Shown here piece by piece: positions 52,040 to 60,118 of a stretch of DNA of 64,000 bases. The position numbers were made by a program, and so were the translations under genes. Under the pieces are notes generated by a model. It saw nothing but the letters and a program-made list of their open reading frames with translations, had not been told where the DNA came from and did not search any database. How positions within the stretch are numbered: the first letter of the stretch is position 1; each line of letters opens with the position of its first letter. The DNA comes from Rufibacter roseolus (lineage in GTDB: Bacteria; Bacteroidota; Bacteroidia; Cytophagales; Hymenobacteraceae), in NCBI RefSeq assembly GCF_017916365.1, contig NZ_JAFMSU010000001.1, forward strand, positions 620,001 through 684,000. The letters are read 5' to 3'.

Positions 52040-52413
52040 GCTGCTAATTATGGGATTTATTTCGGTAAATCTGAATCCGTTCTTATGGCTGTCTATAGAA
52101 GGTGGTTTGCCGCGCACAGACAACCGGTCAAGGTCAATGGGCTGTGTTCCGAACGCTTCTCCTTATTAAGAAATACGCTCTTTTGTTTTGGGGCTGTTTT
52201 CTGCTAATCGGCTTAAAAACGTTGTTTGTTGACCAAAGCGTGCTGTCTGTTGACGGCCGCTTTTGCCTTCAGTTTTATTGTATATCCTTGTGTCATCATC
52301 CCCGGGAGCTCTAGCTGATCACCAGGAATCCGTTTCAATATATAAGTTTCTATATGTAAAAACGGAGTCAAACTGCGCAAACTTTTTAGCCCAACTCATT
52401 TAGTCTAACCGTT
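52040..52413. other. Divergent intergenic region
   Basis: 374 bp between the kinase gene and the PAP2-like gene. It holds a palindrome copy at 52185-52222 and a weak TATCCTTG box near 52287 that could serve the plus-strand gene. No gene seen. Confidence 0.5.
52185..52222. repeat. Gene-end type palindrome in a divergent spacer
   Basis: TTTTGGGGCTGTTTTCTGC followed by TAATCGGCTTAAAAACG. Pairing is imperfect. It lies between divergent genes. Confidence 0.45.
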
Positions 52414-53790
52414 ATGCACCTCACAAATCCTCACAGAAAATTTAGGCTCCTATTTTTTACCCTGTTCTTCGCCAATGGGGTGCTCTTTCCGTGTTTCTCC
52501 CAGTCTTCAGGTTATGAGGCAGCCAACTGGAATACCTGGTTGCTGGATAGGGAGCAGCAAATAACCGTACTTCCGCCCCCTTCGTCAGCGGCGTTAAAAG
52601 CTGAACTGCGCACCGTGAAACAGCGCGTGGCTAAACTAGACGAGGCAAAAATGAAGACGATTAAATACTGGGATGCGGGTGCCCCGGCCTACCGCTGGAA
52701 CCAGCTGGTGCCCGAGTTAACCGCCCAGAAGTTTGAAGTAGCGTTAAGGATGCCCTCAGCGTGGATGAACATGGCCATCTATGACGCCACGGTGCTGGCC
52801 TGGCGCGAGAAAGCCAAACACCAAAGGAAACGTCCCCACCAGGTAGACCCTTCGCTGAAGCCTGCCATCACCGCACCACAAACTTTTTCTTACCCCTGTG
52901 AGCACACGGTAACGGCCGCCGCGGCCGCCCACGTGCTGGCCTATTTCTTCCCGGCCAAAGCCGATTCCATTCTACAACTGGGGCGGGTCGCGGCCCAGTC
53001 GCGCATAGATGCGGGCGTGCAGTTCCCCAGCGATGTGGAAGCCGGCTGGAAGCTGGGCGAAGAGGTGGCCAAACAGGTTATAGAAAAGGCGAAGCAAGAC
53101 GGCTCGGCCACGGTTTGGAAGGGCGATGTGAACAAAGACCCTAAGAAATGGACCGGCAAGTACCCGGTGGGCATCAACCTGGTTTCCTATGTGCCCCTGG
53201 TGCTGAAGTCGGCTAACCAGTTCAGGCCACCCGCTCCCCCAGACTTCGCCGCCGAGATGAAGGAAATGAAAGAATTCAAGCAGACGTTCAAATCTGCCGC
53301 CACCGCCTATTTCTGGGCCAACAGCGGAGACCTCTGGACCGATCTGGCCAGCAAGAAAATGTTTGAGTACCGCCTCCAAGATGACGCCCCGGCAGCAGCC
53401 CGCATTTACTGTGTGTTGAGTACTGGCTACCATGACGCAGCCATCGCCATTATGGATGCCAAGTACGCCTACTGGGGCATCAGGCCCAACCAATATGACT
53501 CCACCTACAAGCCCCTGATCTCCACGCCGCCCTTCCCCGGTTATCCATCGGGTCATGCGGCAGCGGCCTCCACGTCATGCGAGGTACTGTCATACTTCTT
53601 TCCCGCCGATGCGGAACATTTCCGGAAACTGGCCAAAGACTGCGCCGATTCAAGGTTCTACGCCGGCATCCACTTCCGGTCAGACAATGAGGTAGGCCTG
53701 GCCATGGGCAGAGAACTGGGCAGATATGTAGTGGAAACTTTGATGCAGAAACAGGAGCCAGTAAGCCTGAAGAGCTGGAAAGGAAAATGA
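52414..53790 (+). CDS. Duplicated PAP2/vanadium haloperoxidase-like protein
   Basis: A 458-aa secreted protein (signal peptide about 1-30) with two PAP2-type half-domains. The second is complete: K350-x6-RP (KYAYWGIRP), PSGH (378-381) and SR-x5-H-x3-D with S413, R414, H420, D424. The first has matching motifs, K133-x6-RP and PCEH (161-164) and SR...D (196-207), but the phosphate-nucleophile His is replaced by Q203. Acid phosphatases and vanadium haloperoxidases share these motifs; the large size favours the haloperoxidase side. The first half probably keeps the fold only. It is monocistronic, with a palindrome and a strong hairpin after it. Confidence 0.85.
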   Translation: MHLTNPHRKFRLLFFTLFFANGVLFPCFSQSSGYEAANWNTWLLDREQQITVLPPPSSAALKAELRTVKQRVAKLDEAKMKTIKYWDAGAPAYRWNQLVPELTAQKFEVALRMPSAWMNMAIYDATVLAWREKAKHQRKRPHQVDPSLKPAITAPQTFSYPCEHTVTAAAAAHVLAYFFPAKADSILQLGRVAAQSRIDAGVQFPSDVEAGWKLGEEVAKQVIEKAKQDGSATVWKGDVNKDPKKWTGKYPVGINLVSYVPLVLKSANQFRPPAPPDFAAEMKEMKEFKQTFKSAATAYFWANSGDLWTDLASKKMFEYRLQDDAPAAARIYCVLSTGYHDAAIAIMDAKYAYWGIRPNQYDSTYKPLISTPPFPGYPSGHAAAASTSCEVLSYFFPADAEHFRKLAKDCADSRFYAGIHFRSDNEVGLAMGRELGRYVVETLMQKQEPVSLKSWKGK

Positions 53791-53803
53791 GCTGCCGCAA
53801 CTC

Positions 53804-53840
53804 AGTTTGAGGGCAAAAGCCAGAAAATGGCCTTAAAACG
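53804..53840 (+). repeat. Gene-end palindrome copy
   Basis: GTTTGAGGGCAAAAGCCAGA then AAATGGCCTTAAAAC, 14 nt after the stop at 53790. Confidence 0.55.
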
Positions 53841-53878
53841 AAAAAGCACTTACCAGGCAAACCTGATAAGTGCTTTTT
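53841..53878 (-). terminator. Terminator after tRNA-Val
   Basis: AAAAAGCACTTACCAGG / CCTGATAAGTGCTTTTT, 17-bp arms with one G-T type pair, 8 nt past the tRNA 3' end on the minus strand. It may also stop the plus-strand PAP2-like transcript. Confidence 0.88.
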
Positions 53879-53885
53879 ACTTAAG

Positions 53886-53960
53886 TGGGACGTGCTGGAT
53901 TCGAACCAGCGACCCTCTGCTTGTAAGGCAGATGCTCTGAACCAGCTGAGCTAACATCCC
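53886..53960 (-). tRNA. tRNA-Val (TAC)
   Basis: A 75-nt minus-strand gene. Acceptor GGGATGT / ACGTCCC, anticodon arm TCTGC-CTTACAA-GCAGA with anticodon TAC, T arm GGTTCGAATCC, discriminator A at 53886, no encoded CCA. Identical to the copy at 54044-54118. Confidence 0.97.
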
Positions 53961-54011
53961 AAACTTGTGGTGTTGAAGACCGCGTGTCTTCAAGGGTAAT
54001 CTCTCCATAAA

Positions 54012-54037
54012 AAAACCTCTCTAGAAGGAGAGGTTTT
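54012..54037 (-). terminator. Terminator between the two tRNA-Val genes
   Basis: AAAACCTCTC / GAGAGGTTTT with a 6-nt loop and a T run on the minus strand. The two tRNAs are therefore probably separate transcripts or partly read through. Confidence 0.85.
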
Positions 54038-54043
54038 CCTTAG

Positions 54044-54118
54044 TGGGACGTGCTGGATTCGAACCAGCGACCCTCTGCTTGTAAGGCAGATGCTCTGAAC
54101 CAGCTGAGCTAACATCCC
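54044..54118 (-). tRNA. tRNA-Val (TAC), second copy
   Basis: Identical over 75 nt to 53886-53960, 83 bp away. Same anticodon TAC, no encoded CCA. Confidence 0.97.
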
Positions 54119-54513
54119 TTATCGGTAGAAGACCTGTTGTCTCCGTTTGATGATGCAAATATGGCAGGTAGAATTTTAATCACCAAATGCTGGCTCAAAA
54201 AAGTAGATAAAAATTTATGCGACAGGTGGCGATGCCTTTCTGAAATGAAGGTTAAAACATTCATTTGCAAGAAGCTACTAACGCTTGCAGGAGAATGATA
54301 AGAGGGTGAAAATTTCTTTCCATATCTCCGGCGGTAGGGTAAAGGCTGGAAAAATCTGGCTGGCCTGAGAGCTTGTTTAGCCAAGTTCTCAGGCCAGCAG
54401 CAAGCCATTGCCTACGTTCAGAGGGATAATTTTACCTTTGGGCCGAAAAGAGGAGTGAACCGTTTTTGTCGTATTTTCCCGAAAATAAGCTGAAAACGAA
54501 CGCACCTGCCTTC

Positions 54514-55689
54514 ATGAAAAAGTATTTCCGTCCGTGGCTCTCCTTGGTATTCCTGGTCTTTTCCGCCTGCCAGAGCAATACCAGTACCACCAGCTCCCAA
54601 ACCGCATCGGCAAACGCCAAAGTCTATTACCCAGGGAAAGGCGATGCTTGGGAAAAGCGTACCCCTGAGCAGGTAGGCATGGACCCCGAGCTGCTGTCTC
54701 AGGCGGTGCTGTACGCCCAGACGCAGGAAACCAAGTGGCCGCGTGATTTCTCCAACCAGGAAGAAGTCTTCGGGAAGCTGCTGGGGCCAATCCCCTCAAG
54801 CCGGGCGGGCACCAACGGCATCATCCTGCGGCACGGCTACATTGTGGCCGAGTGGGGTGATACCAAAAGCGTGGACCCAACCTACAGCATCGCGAAGAGT
54901 TTTCTGTCTACCATCCTGGGCATCACCTTGGACAAGGGCATGATCAAGGACATCCACGATCCGGTGGGCCAATACATCAAAGACGGCGGCTACGACTCTG
55001 AGCACAACCGCAAGATTACCTGGCAGCACCACGCCCAGCAGACGAGCGAGTGGGAGGGAGAGCTCTTCGGGAAGACGCACACCTTTGTGGGCAAAGAGGA
55101 ATTTGGCAGCGGCGAGCGCAAACCGCGGGAGTTGAAAGAGCCCGGCACTTTCTATGAGTACAACGACGTGCGCATAAACCGTTTTTCTCTGTCTTTGCTA
55201 CGGCTTTGGAAAAAGCCCCTGCCCCAGGTGCTCAAAGAGAAAGTCATGGACCCAATTGGCGCCTCGGAGACGTGGCAGTACCTGCCGTACCGGAACTCTG
55301 TGGTGGACGTGGACGGCAAACAGTTGCCCAGCGTGAGCGGCGGTACCCGCTGGGGCGGCGGTCTCTGGATCAACACCCGCGACGAGGCCCGCTTTGGCTA
55401 CCTGTTCCTGCGGCAGGGCAAATGGAAAAACAAGCAGATCGTATCCAAAGAATGGGTGAAGGAAGCCACCACCCCTGGTCCGCACGGGCCAGATTACGGT
55501 TACCTCTGGTGGCTGAACACTCAGAAAAAGCAGTGGCCCAACGCGCCGGCCACCAGTTTTGCGGCCTTGGGGGCGGGTTCCAACACCATCTGGGTAGACC
55601 CGGAGCATGACCTGGTGGTGGTCTGGCGCTGGCACGGCACCAACGGCGATGAGCTTTTCAAGCGCATCATAGCCGCGGTAAAGCAGTAG
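54514..55689 (+). CDS. Serine hydrolase lipoprotein (class C beta-lactamase fold)
   Basis: A 391-aa protein from the ATG at 54514 (MKKYFRPWLS), chosen for the lipoprotein signal with lipobox LVFSAC (C19); the frame extends to 54466. The catalytic S125-x-x-K128 is in YSIAKSF, and the second motif Y-x-N is in YEYNDVRI. Family members include esterases, D-aminopeptidases and penicillin-binding-like enzymes; a true beta-lactamase is unlikely. It is a lone gene followed by a near-perfect nested palindrome. Confidence 0.88.
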   Translation: MKKYFRPWLSLVFLVFSACQSNTSTTSSQTASANAKVYYPGKGDAWEKRTPEQVGMDPELLSQAVLYAQTQETKWPRDFSNQEEVFGKLLGPIPSSRAGTNGIILRHGYIVAEWGDTKSVDPTYSIAKSFLSTILGITLDKGMIKDIHDPVGQYIKDGGYDSEHNRKITWQHHAQQTSEWEGELFGKTHTFVGKEEFGSGERKPRELKEPGTFYEYNDVRINRFSLSLLRLWKKPLPQVLKEKVMDPIGASETWQYLPYRNSVVDVDGKQLPSVSGGTRWGGGLWINTRDEARFGYLFLRQGKWKNKQIVSKEWVKEATTPGPHGPDYGYLWWLNTQKKQWPNAPATSFAALGAGSNTIWVDPEHDLVVVWRWHGTNGDELFKRIIAAVKQ

Positions 55690-55706
55690 AAAAGAGAGAG
55701 TATTGG

Positions 55707-55754
55707 GTTGGCGTTTAAGGGCTGTTTTAGAGAAAACCGCCCTTAAACGCCAAC
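55707..55754 (+). terminator. Best-preserved nested palindrome of the family
   Basis: 48 bp. Outer arms GTTGGCGTTTAAGGGC / GCCCTTAAACGCCAAC pair perfectly over 16 bp, and inner TGTTTT / AAAACC pair with one mismatch around AGAG. It starts 18 nt after the stop at 55689 and serves as the type copy for the repeat family. Confidence 0.85.
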
Positions 55755-55804
55755 TCGTTTTTAGCCTTGTCGTTTGTGTTATTCTACACCAACGCAAAAA
55801 AACT

Positions 55805-56626
55805 ATGGCTGAACAACCCACCACGCTTCTCAAGGAGTACTCAGATCAGGAAAAAGGCGCTTATCTGGGCGCGCTGGCCACCATTGCCTCGGCCGACGGA
55901 CATGTGTCAGAAGAAGAGCTAACCTTTTTGCAACTGCTGGGCGAAGCCGCGGAGTTGCCCGAGAACCTGCAGCAGGAGGTAGTCTCTATCGCCAAGAACC
56001 CCTCGCAGATAAGCCTGCAGCGCTGCCTGGATGTACTCAAAGGCAGTCCGCTGCGCTTTTCCTTCATCACCGATATCATCAGCTTCGCGAAATCTGACGG
56101 CCAATACACCGCCGATGAGCAGCAGCGCATTGCCGAGATAGGCAAATACCTGGGCATTGACCAGAAGCAGTTCAGTATCCTGGACCAGTTTGTGGACAAG
56201 GCCAACCAGGCGCAACAGCAAGGCGAAGACCCTACCTCGCAATCTTTCATGAGCAAGAGCGGCTTCGGTGATATGTTCAAGAACTCGGGCATCTCCCCAG
56301 GCATGGTGACCGGTATGCTGGGTATCCTGGCGCCCATGGTCATCAGCGGTATGATGAACCGCCGCCGCGGCGGCTATGGTGGCGGCATGATGGGAGGCGG
56401 TATGATGGGAGGCGGTATGGGAGGTTTGCTAGGTGGTCTGCTAGGCGGCGGAATGATGAGCGGCGGCATGTACGGCGGTGGCCGGATGGGCGGCCTGGGC
56501 TCCATGGCCTCTATCTTGGGTGGCCTGGGCGGCCGAAGAGGTTACGGCAGCGGCATGGGCAGTGGCGGCTTAGGCGGTCTGCTGGGTGGTATCCTGGGCG
56601 GAGGCCGCAGAGGCACCGGCTGGTAA
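55805..56626 (+). CDS. TerB-like protein with Gly/Met-rich tail
   Basis: A 273-aa protein from the ATG at 55805 (MAEQPTTLLK); an upstream extension is rejected because it runs through the palindrome. Residues about 15-140 form a helical TerB (tellurite-resistance-like) domain: GALATIASADGHVSEEEL and FAKSDGQYTADEQQ are its paired acidic repeats. From about residue 180 the tail is Gly/Met/Arg-rich (GGGMMGGG and GGLLGG repeats), low complexity and possibly membrane- or self-associating. The tellurite link is by family name only. No ter operon adjoins. Confidence 0.8.
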   Translation: MAEQPTTLLKEYSDQEKGAYLGALATIASADGHVSEEELTFLQLLGEAAELPENLQQEVVSIAKNPSQISLQRCLDVLKGSPLRFSFITDIISFAKSDGQYTADEQQRIAEIGKYLGIDQKQFSILDQFVDKANQAQQQGEDPTSQSFMSKSGFGDMFKNSGISPGMVTGMLGILAPMVISGMMNRRRGGYGGGMMGGGMMGGGMGGLLGGLLGGGMMSGGMYGGGRMGGLGSMASILGGLGGRRGYGSGMGSGGLGGLLGGILGGGRRGTGW

Positions 56627-56648
56627 GCTGATTTCCAGATAAAAGCAG

Positions 56649-56698
56649 AACCCCTGTTTCAGTGCCAATTTTTGGAAATCGGTACTGAAACAGGGGTT
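56649..56698 (+). terminator. Terminator of the TerB-like gene
   Basis: AACCCCTGTTTCAGT / ACTGAAACAGGGGTT, 15-bp perfect arms with a 20-nt loop, then TT TATTTT. It lies 22 nt after the stop and shares the CTGTTT core with the palindrome family. Confidence 0.85.
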
Positions 56699-56861
56699 TT
56701 TATTTTGCCATTGGTGGTGATAATAACAAAGTCGTGAAGCAAAGTGGCAATGCGTACGACGTTACAGTGTAACGTCGCTACAGGATTAAAATGTATCCTC
56801 GTTACACGGTAACGAGGTGATGCTACAGGGGAAACTAGCCCTGCTACTCCTTAGCCAGCCA

Positions 56862-56883
56862 TTGTTGGTGTTATCACCAACAA
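56862..56883. repeat. 22-bp hairpin repeat, copy 2
   Basis: TTGTTGGTG-TTAT-CACCAACAA, perfect 9-bp arms. Confidence 0.85.
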
Positions 56884-56939
56884 CCAAGACCCAGGCGCAA
56901 GGGCAACCACAAGGGATTGCCCCTACATTAAATCATCCT

Positions 56940-57003
56940 CACATCTTCAAATTTCCCAATCTTCACATCTTCAAATTTCCCAATCTTCACATCTCCAAAT
57001 CTC
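56940..57003. repeat. 24-bp tandem repeat, 2.7 units
   Basis: Unit CACATCTTCAAATTTCCCAA + TCTT: copies at 56940-56963 and 56964-56987 are identical, and a diverged partial copy runs 56988-57003 up to the stop codon of the MscS-like gene. Confidence 0.9.
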
Positions 57004-58116
57004 CTACGCTTCCTGTTTCATGTAAACCGTTTGCGTTGGGAAGGCGAACTCCGCGCCGTGTTTTTCCACGATCTCCACAATCTGGTAGTTGATTTCCTCT
57101 TTCACGTCAATGTACTGGTCATAGTCCAGGGTGTCAATGAAGTAGAGCACCATGATGTCTTTGGAGTGCGGACCCAGGTTGAAGAAGCGCACGCGGCCAT
57201 CTTGGTTTGTGCGCGGATAGGCGTCTATGAGGTGCTGGATATCCGCCACGATGGCTTTCAGTTGCTCTGAGGTGGTGCTGTAGGTAAGCGTGAGGTCAAA
57301 TTTCACCCGCCGGAAGGTGCGCAGCGTGAGGTTGTCCAGAGGCTTGTCAATCATGCTTTTGTTGGGCAGCGTCACGTAGCTTTTCTCCAGCGTCCGGATG
57401 CGGGTACTTCTAAAGCCTATTTTCTCAATGGTGCCGGTAATCTCGCCCACCTGCACCAGATCGCCTACCACAAAGGGGTGATCCAGGAAAATGGTAAAGG
57501 AGGCCAGCAGGTTCTCAAGGCTTTCCTTGGCGGCAAACGCGATGGCCAGACCACCCACTCCCAGACCGGCCACCAAACCCGCCACGTTCACCTTGAACAC
57601 CGTACCCAGGATCACGAAGAACCCGATAATCACGATGATTACCTTGGAGAAATCCACGAAGAACGGCACCAGTTGGTCATCCAGCTTTGAGAGTGTACGG
57701 GCTGCACGTTTAGAGAACATCATCCCGATGAAATCCACCAGCCGCAGGATCACCCACGTAAGCGAACAGATAAGAAAAATGCTGTAAATGCGTCGTAGAA
57801 TACGCTTGAGGCCCAGTTCCTCCTTGCCCGGTAAACCCAGTTCCGGCGGATAGTTGAGACGGTCAAAGGCAATGTAAAGGAAAACCAGGAACGTGAGCAC
57901 CTCCAGCGGGGTCACCAGCAGGCGCTTGAACTCTTCTTTGGTCACATCCTGGTTGATGCGCTTGATGATGCCCCGGAAGAGAATGGTGGAAAGCAGCCGC
58001 GAGACTACGGTTTTGAACAGGAAGCCAGACAGCATAATGCCCACAAAAATGAGGTACTGCTGTACGGTGTTGCCCAGGAAAACGAACCTAAGGATATCTG
58101 AAACTTGCTCTTGCAT
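57004..58116 (-). CDS. MscS-family mechanosensitive channel
   Basis: A 370-aa protein with four or five membrane helices (residues about 18-190), the pore-lining helix with AGLVAGLGVGGLAIAFAAKESLENLLAS, then the beta domain (FVVGDLVQVGEITGTIEKIGFRST in two adjoining blocks) and the C-terminal alpha/beta domain. It would release ions or solutes under osmotic downshock, or respond to membrane tension. Lone gene on the minus strand. Confidence 0.93.
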   Translation of the reverse strand: MQEQVSDILRFVFLGNTVQQYLIFVGIMLSGFLFKTVVSRLLSTILFRGIIKRINQDVTKEEFKRLLVTPLEVLTFLVFLYIAFDRLNYPPELGLPGKEELGLKRILRRIYSIFLICSLTWVILRLVDFIGMMFSKRAARTLSKLDDQLVPFFVDFSKVIIVIIGFFVILGTVFKVNVAGLVAGLGVGGLAIAFAAKESLENLLASFTIFLDHPFVVGDLVQVGEITGTIEKIGFRSTRIRTLEKSYVTLPNKSMIDKPLDNLTLRTFRRVKFDLTLTYSTTSEQLKAIVADIQHLIDAYPRTNQDGRVRFFNLGPHSKDIMVLYFIDTLDYDQYIDVKEEINYQIVEIVEKHGAEFAFPTQTVYMKQEA

Positions 58117-58188
58117 CTATAAAAGTTAAAGCGGCTTGCAACCAAAACACGGGCGCAAGGGTCATCTTGTAAATGAACCAGCAAATCT

Positions 58189-58557
58189 ATGAAACGAAAA
58201 ATCTTATTCCAGATTTTTGCCCTGGGCCTGTTTCTCAACGCAGTGGCCTGCCAGATTCCGTCTGAGACCACGGAAGAGAGTGGTGGTATCTCCACGGGGC
58301 AATGGTTAGTTTACAGCGAGCTGCAGTGCAACAATAACCCCTGGGGCTACTGCAACAACAACCCAGACGTAAAAGTCTGCGTGAAAAAGTACGTACAAGA
58401 CCAAGGATTCACGGTGCTGGAGGTAGACATGACGCCGGCTCCCGCCGATCTGATCACCTGCGCTGCCTGTTCTTGCCCCACTGGCCGCACCTTCAAAGTA
58501 AGGGTGGCGGAGCAGGACGTAGCCAAACTACTGGCCGCCGGCTTCAAGAAACAGTAA
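58189..58557 (+). CDS. Small Cys-rich lipoprotein
   Basis: A 122-aa lipoprotein (lipobox LNAVAC, lipidated C21). The mature part has six more Cys: C47, C55, C64, C91, C94 and C96, the last three in CAACSCPTGR. The even number suggests disulphides or metal binding. CxxCxCP-G tails occur in small Bacteroidota lipoproteins of unknown function. It is divergent from the MscS-like gene and convergent with the dehydrogenase gene. Confidence 0.75.
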   Translation: MKRKILFQIFALGLFLNAVACQIPSETTEESGGISTGQWLVYSELQCNNNPWGYCNNNPDVKVCVKKYVQDQGFTVLEVDMTPAPADLITCAACSCPTGRTFKVRVAEQDVAKLLAAGFKKQ

Positions 58558-58618
58558 GAAAGAAAGCTTGGGCATAATCCTCGTCTGCCAAGAATATCTA
58601 GATATTAAGCAAAAGCCA

Positions 58619-58678
58619 AACACCCCAGCCGCTTTTAACCCGATTTTATTAAATCAAGGACAAAACGGCTGGGGTGTT
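58619..58678. terminator. Bidirectional terminator
   Basis: AACACCCCAGCCG / CGGCTGGGGTGTT, 13-bp perfect arms, extended inside by TTTT / AAAA. It lies between the convergent lipoprotein and dehydrogenase genes. Confidence 0.85.
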
Positions 58679-58731
58679 CCTTTATGATTCTAAGCCAGGC
58701 AGCAGATGCACTGGCTAGCCTGTTCAGGTCT

Positions 58732-59958
58732 TTACAGCAACTGGCTCAAAGCGATCTCAAAGCAAGTCTTCGCGATCTCGGTTTTCTTAGGATTGCGTTC
58801 ATTGGCTTTCTCCAGCGCCTGTCTGATGGTGCGAGAAATATCGGTGAAGATGGCTTCATCGGTGATTTCCACGTCCTGCTCCATGAGGTAGGCAAAGACG
58901 CGCGCCATGCCGCAGTTGGCTACGAAGTCTGGGATGACGGACACCTGCTGGTCAGCGAACTCGCCCGTAGCCCCGAAGAAAATTTCCGGGTCCTTGAATG
59001 GTACGTTGGCCCCGCTGGAAATCACCTCCAAGCCGTGCTGCTTCATGCGTTCTATCTGCTCAGTAGACACCAGCCTGGAGGCCGCCGCCGGGATGAAGAT
59101 CTCGGCCTCCAGATCCCAGATGCGGTTATTTACCTCCTCAAAAGGGATGAGGTTCTCCGCCGTCAAAGTGTTGCCCACCCGGTTCTGGAACAGAGCATTG
59201 ACCTCGTCAAACGAGAAGCCATCTTCCTTCATGAGGCCGCCCACGCGGTCAATGATGCCCACGATTTTTACGCCTTCCGCCGCCAGATAGTAAGCGGCTG
59301 CCGCGCCCACGTTCCCCCAGCCCTGGATAATGGCGCGCTTGCCTTGCAGCTCGCCGCCCCACAGTTCATAGTAATGCGCTACCGCTTTAGCCACGCCGTA
59401 CCCGGTGATCATGTCGGCTACGGTGTATTTGCGGGAAAGGGAAGGGGAGTAGTGCGCATCTTCCAGCACCTTGCTTACCCCTTGCCGTAACTGACCAAGC
59501 TTGTTTATCTTCTGCGGCTCGGTGGCCTTGAAGTGACCGTTCACAATGCCTTCCTGCGGATGCCACAAGCCGTATTCCTCGGTGATGGGAATTACTTCAT
59601 GAATCTCGTCTACGTTCAGGTCACCGCCGGTGCCGTAGTAGTTCTTGAGCAGTGGGTACACCGCCCGGTACCAACGCTCCAGCACACCCTGCTTTCTGGG
59701 ATCGGCCGGGTCAAAGTTGATCCCTGATTTAGCGCCGCCAATAGCGGGTCCCGATACCGTGAACTTCACTTCCATGGTTTTGGCCAGAGATTCCACCTCG
59801 CGTTTGTCCAGCCCTTTGCGCATGCGCGTCCCTCCGCCGGCTGCCCCGCCTCTTAAGGAGTTGATGACCACCCAGCCCTCGGCCTCAGTCTCGGCATCTT
59901 TCCACTCAAAAACGATTTCAGGGCGCTTGTTCTCAAATTTGGCGAGGAGGTCTTTCAT
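58732..59958 (-). CDS. Glu/Leu/Phe/Val-type amino acid dehydrogenase
   Basis: A 408-aa dehydrogenase, the size of glutamate dehydrogenases. It has the substrate region GGGTRMRKGLDKREVESLA, the catalytic lysine in GPAIGGAKSGINFDP, acid D in GTGGDLNVDE, and the nucleotide site IQGWGNVGAAAAYYLA. It is related to but clearly different from the leucine dehydrogenase at 21923 (longer, different pocket), so glutamate is the likeliest substrate. It is transcribed alone. Confidence 0.85.
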   Translation of the reverse strand: MKDLLAKFENKRPEIVFEWKDAETEAEGWVVINSLRGGAAGGGTRMRKGLDKREVESLAKTMEVKFTVSGPAIGGAKSGINFDPADPRKQGVLERWYRAVYPLLKNYYGTGGDLNVDEIHEVIPITEEYGLWHPQEGIVNGHFKATEPQKINKLGQLRQGVSKVLEDAHYSPSLSRKYTVADMITGYGVAKAVAHYYELWGGELQGKRAIIQGWGNVGAAAAYYLAAEGVKIVGIIDRVGGLMKEDGFSFDEVNALFQNRVGNTLTAENLIPFEEVNNRIWDLEAEIFIPAAASRLVSTEQIERMKQHGLEVISSGANVPFKDPEIFFGATGEFADQQVSVIPDFVANCGMARVFAYLMEQDVEITDEAIFTDISRTIRQALEKANERNPKKTEIAKTCFEIALSQLL

Positions 59959-60118
59959 AATGGTTAGGGGTTGCGTTCTCCCGCAAAGGTACAGGATAAC
60001 GCTTGTTAGCCTAATGGGAATTTTAAGTTTTGCTGATGCTATATAAGGGTACCCTGTTGCTTTGGGCTTTCGTAGTCCGCTTTCGCTGGCGTGGCTCTGC
60101 AGTTTGCGTTAGCTCATA

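Larger units (their letters stand above)
56627..57003. repeat. Repeat-rich spacer between convergent genes
   Basis: After the terminator come two 21-bp hairpins at 56757-56777 (CGACGTTAC-AGT-GTAACGTCG) and 56797-56817 (CCTCGTTAC-ACG-GTAACGAGG), the 22-bp hairpin repeat at 56862-56883, a GTAGGGGCAATCCCTT repeat (inverted) at 56901-56926, and a 24-bp tandem repeat at 56940-57003. No gene. Confidence 0.75.

Noticed and set aside
55703..55804. N-terminal extension of the TerB-like protein
   Set aside because: It translates the palindrome at 55707-55754; the family-like N-terminus begins at 55805.
56940..57003. Possible CRISPR array
   Set aside because: Units are directly adjacent with no spacers; it is a simple tandem repeat.
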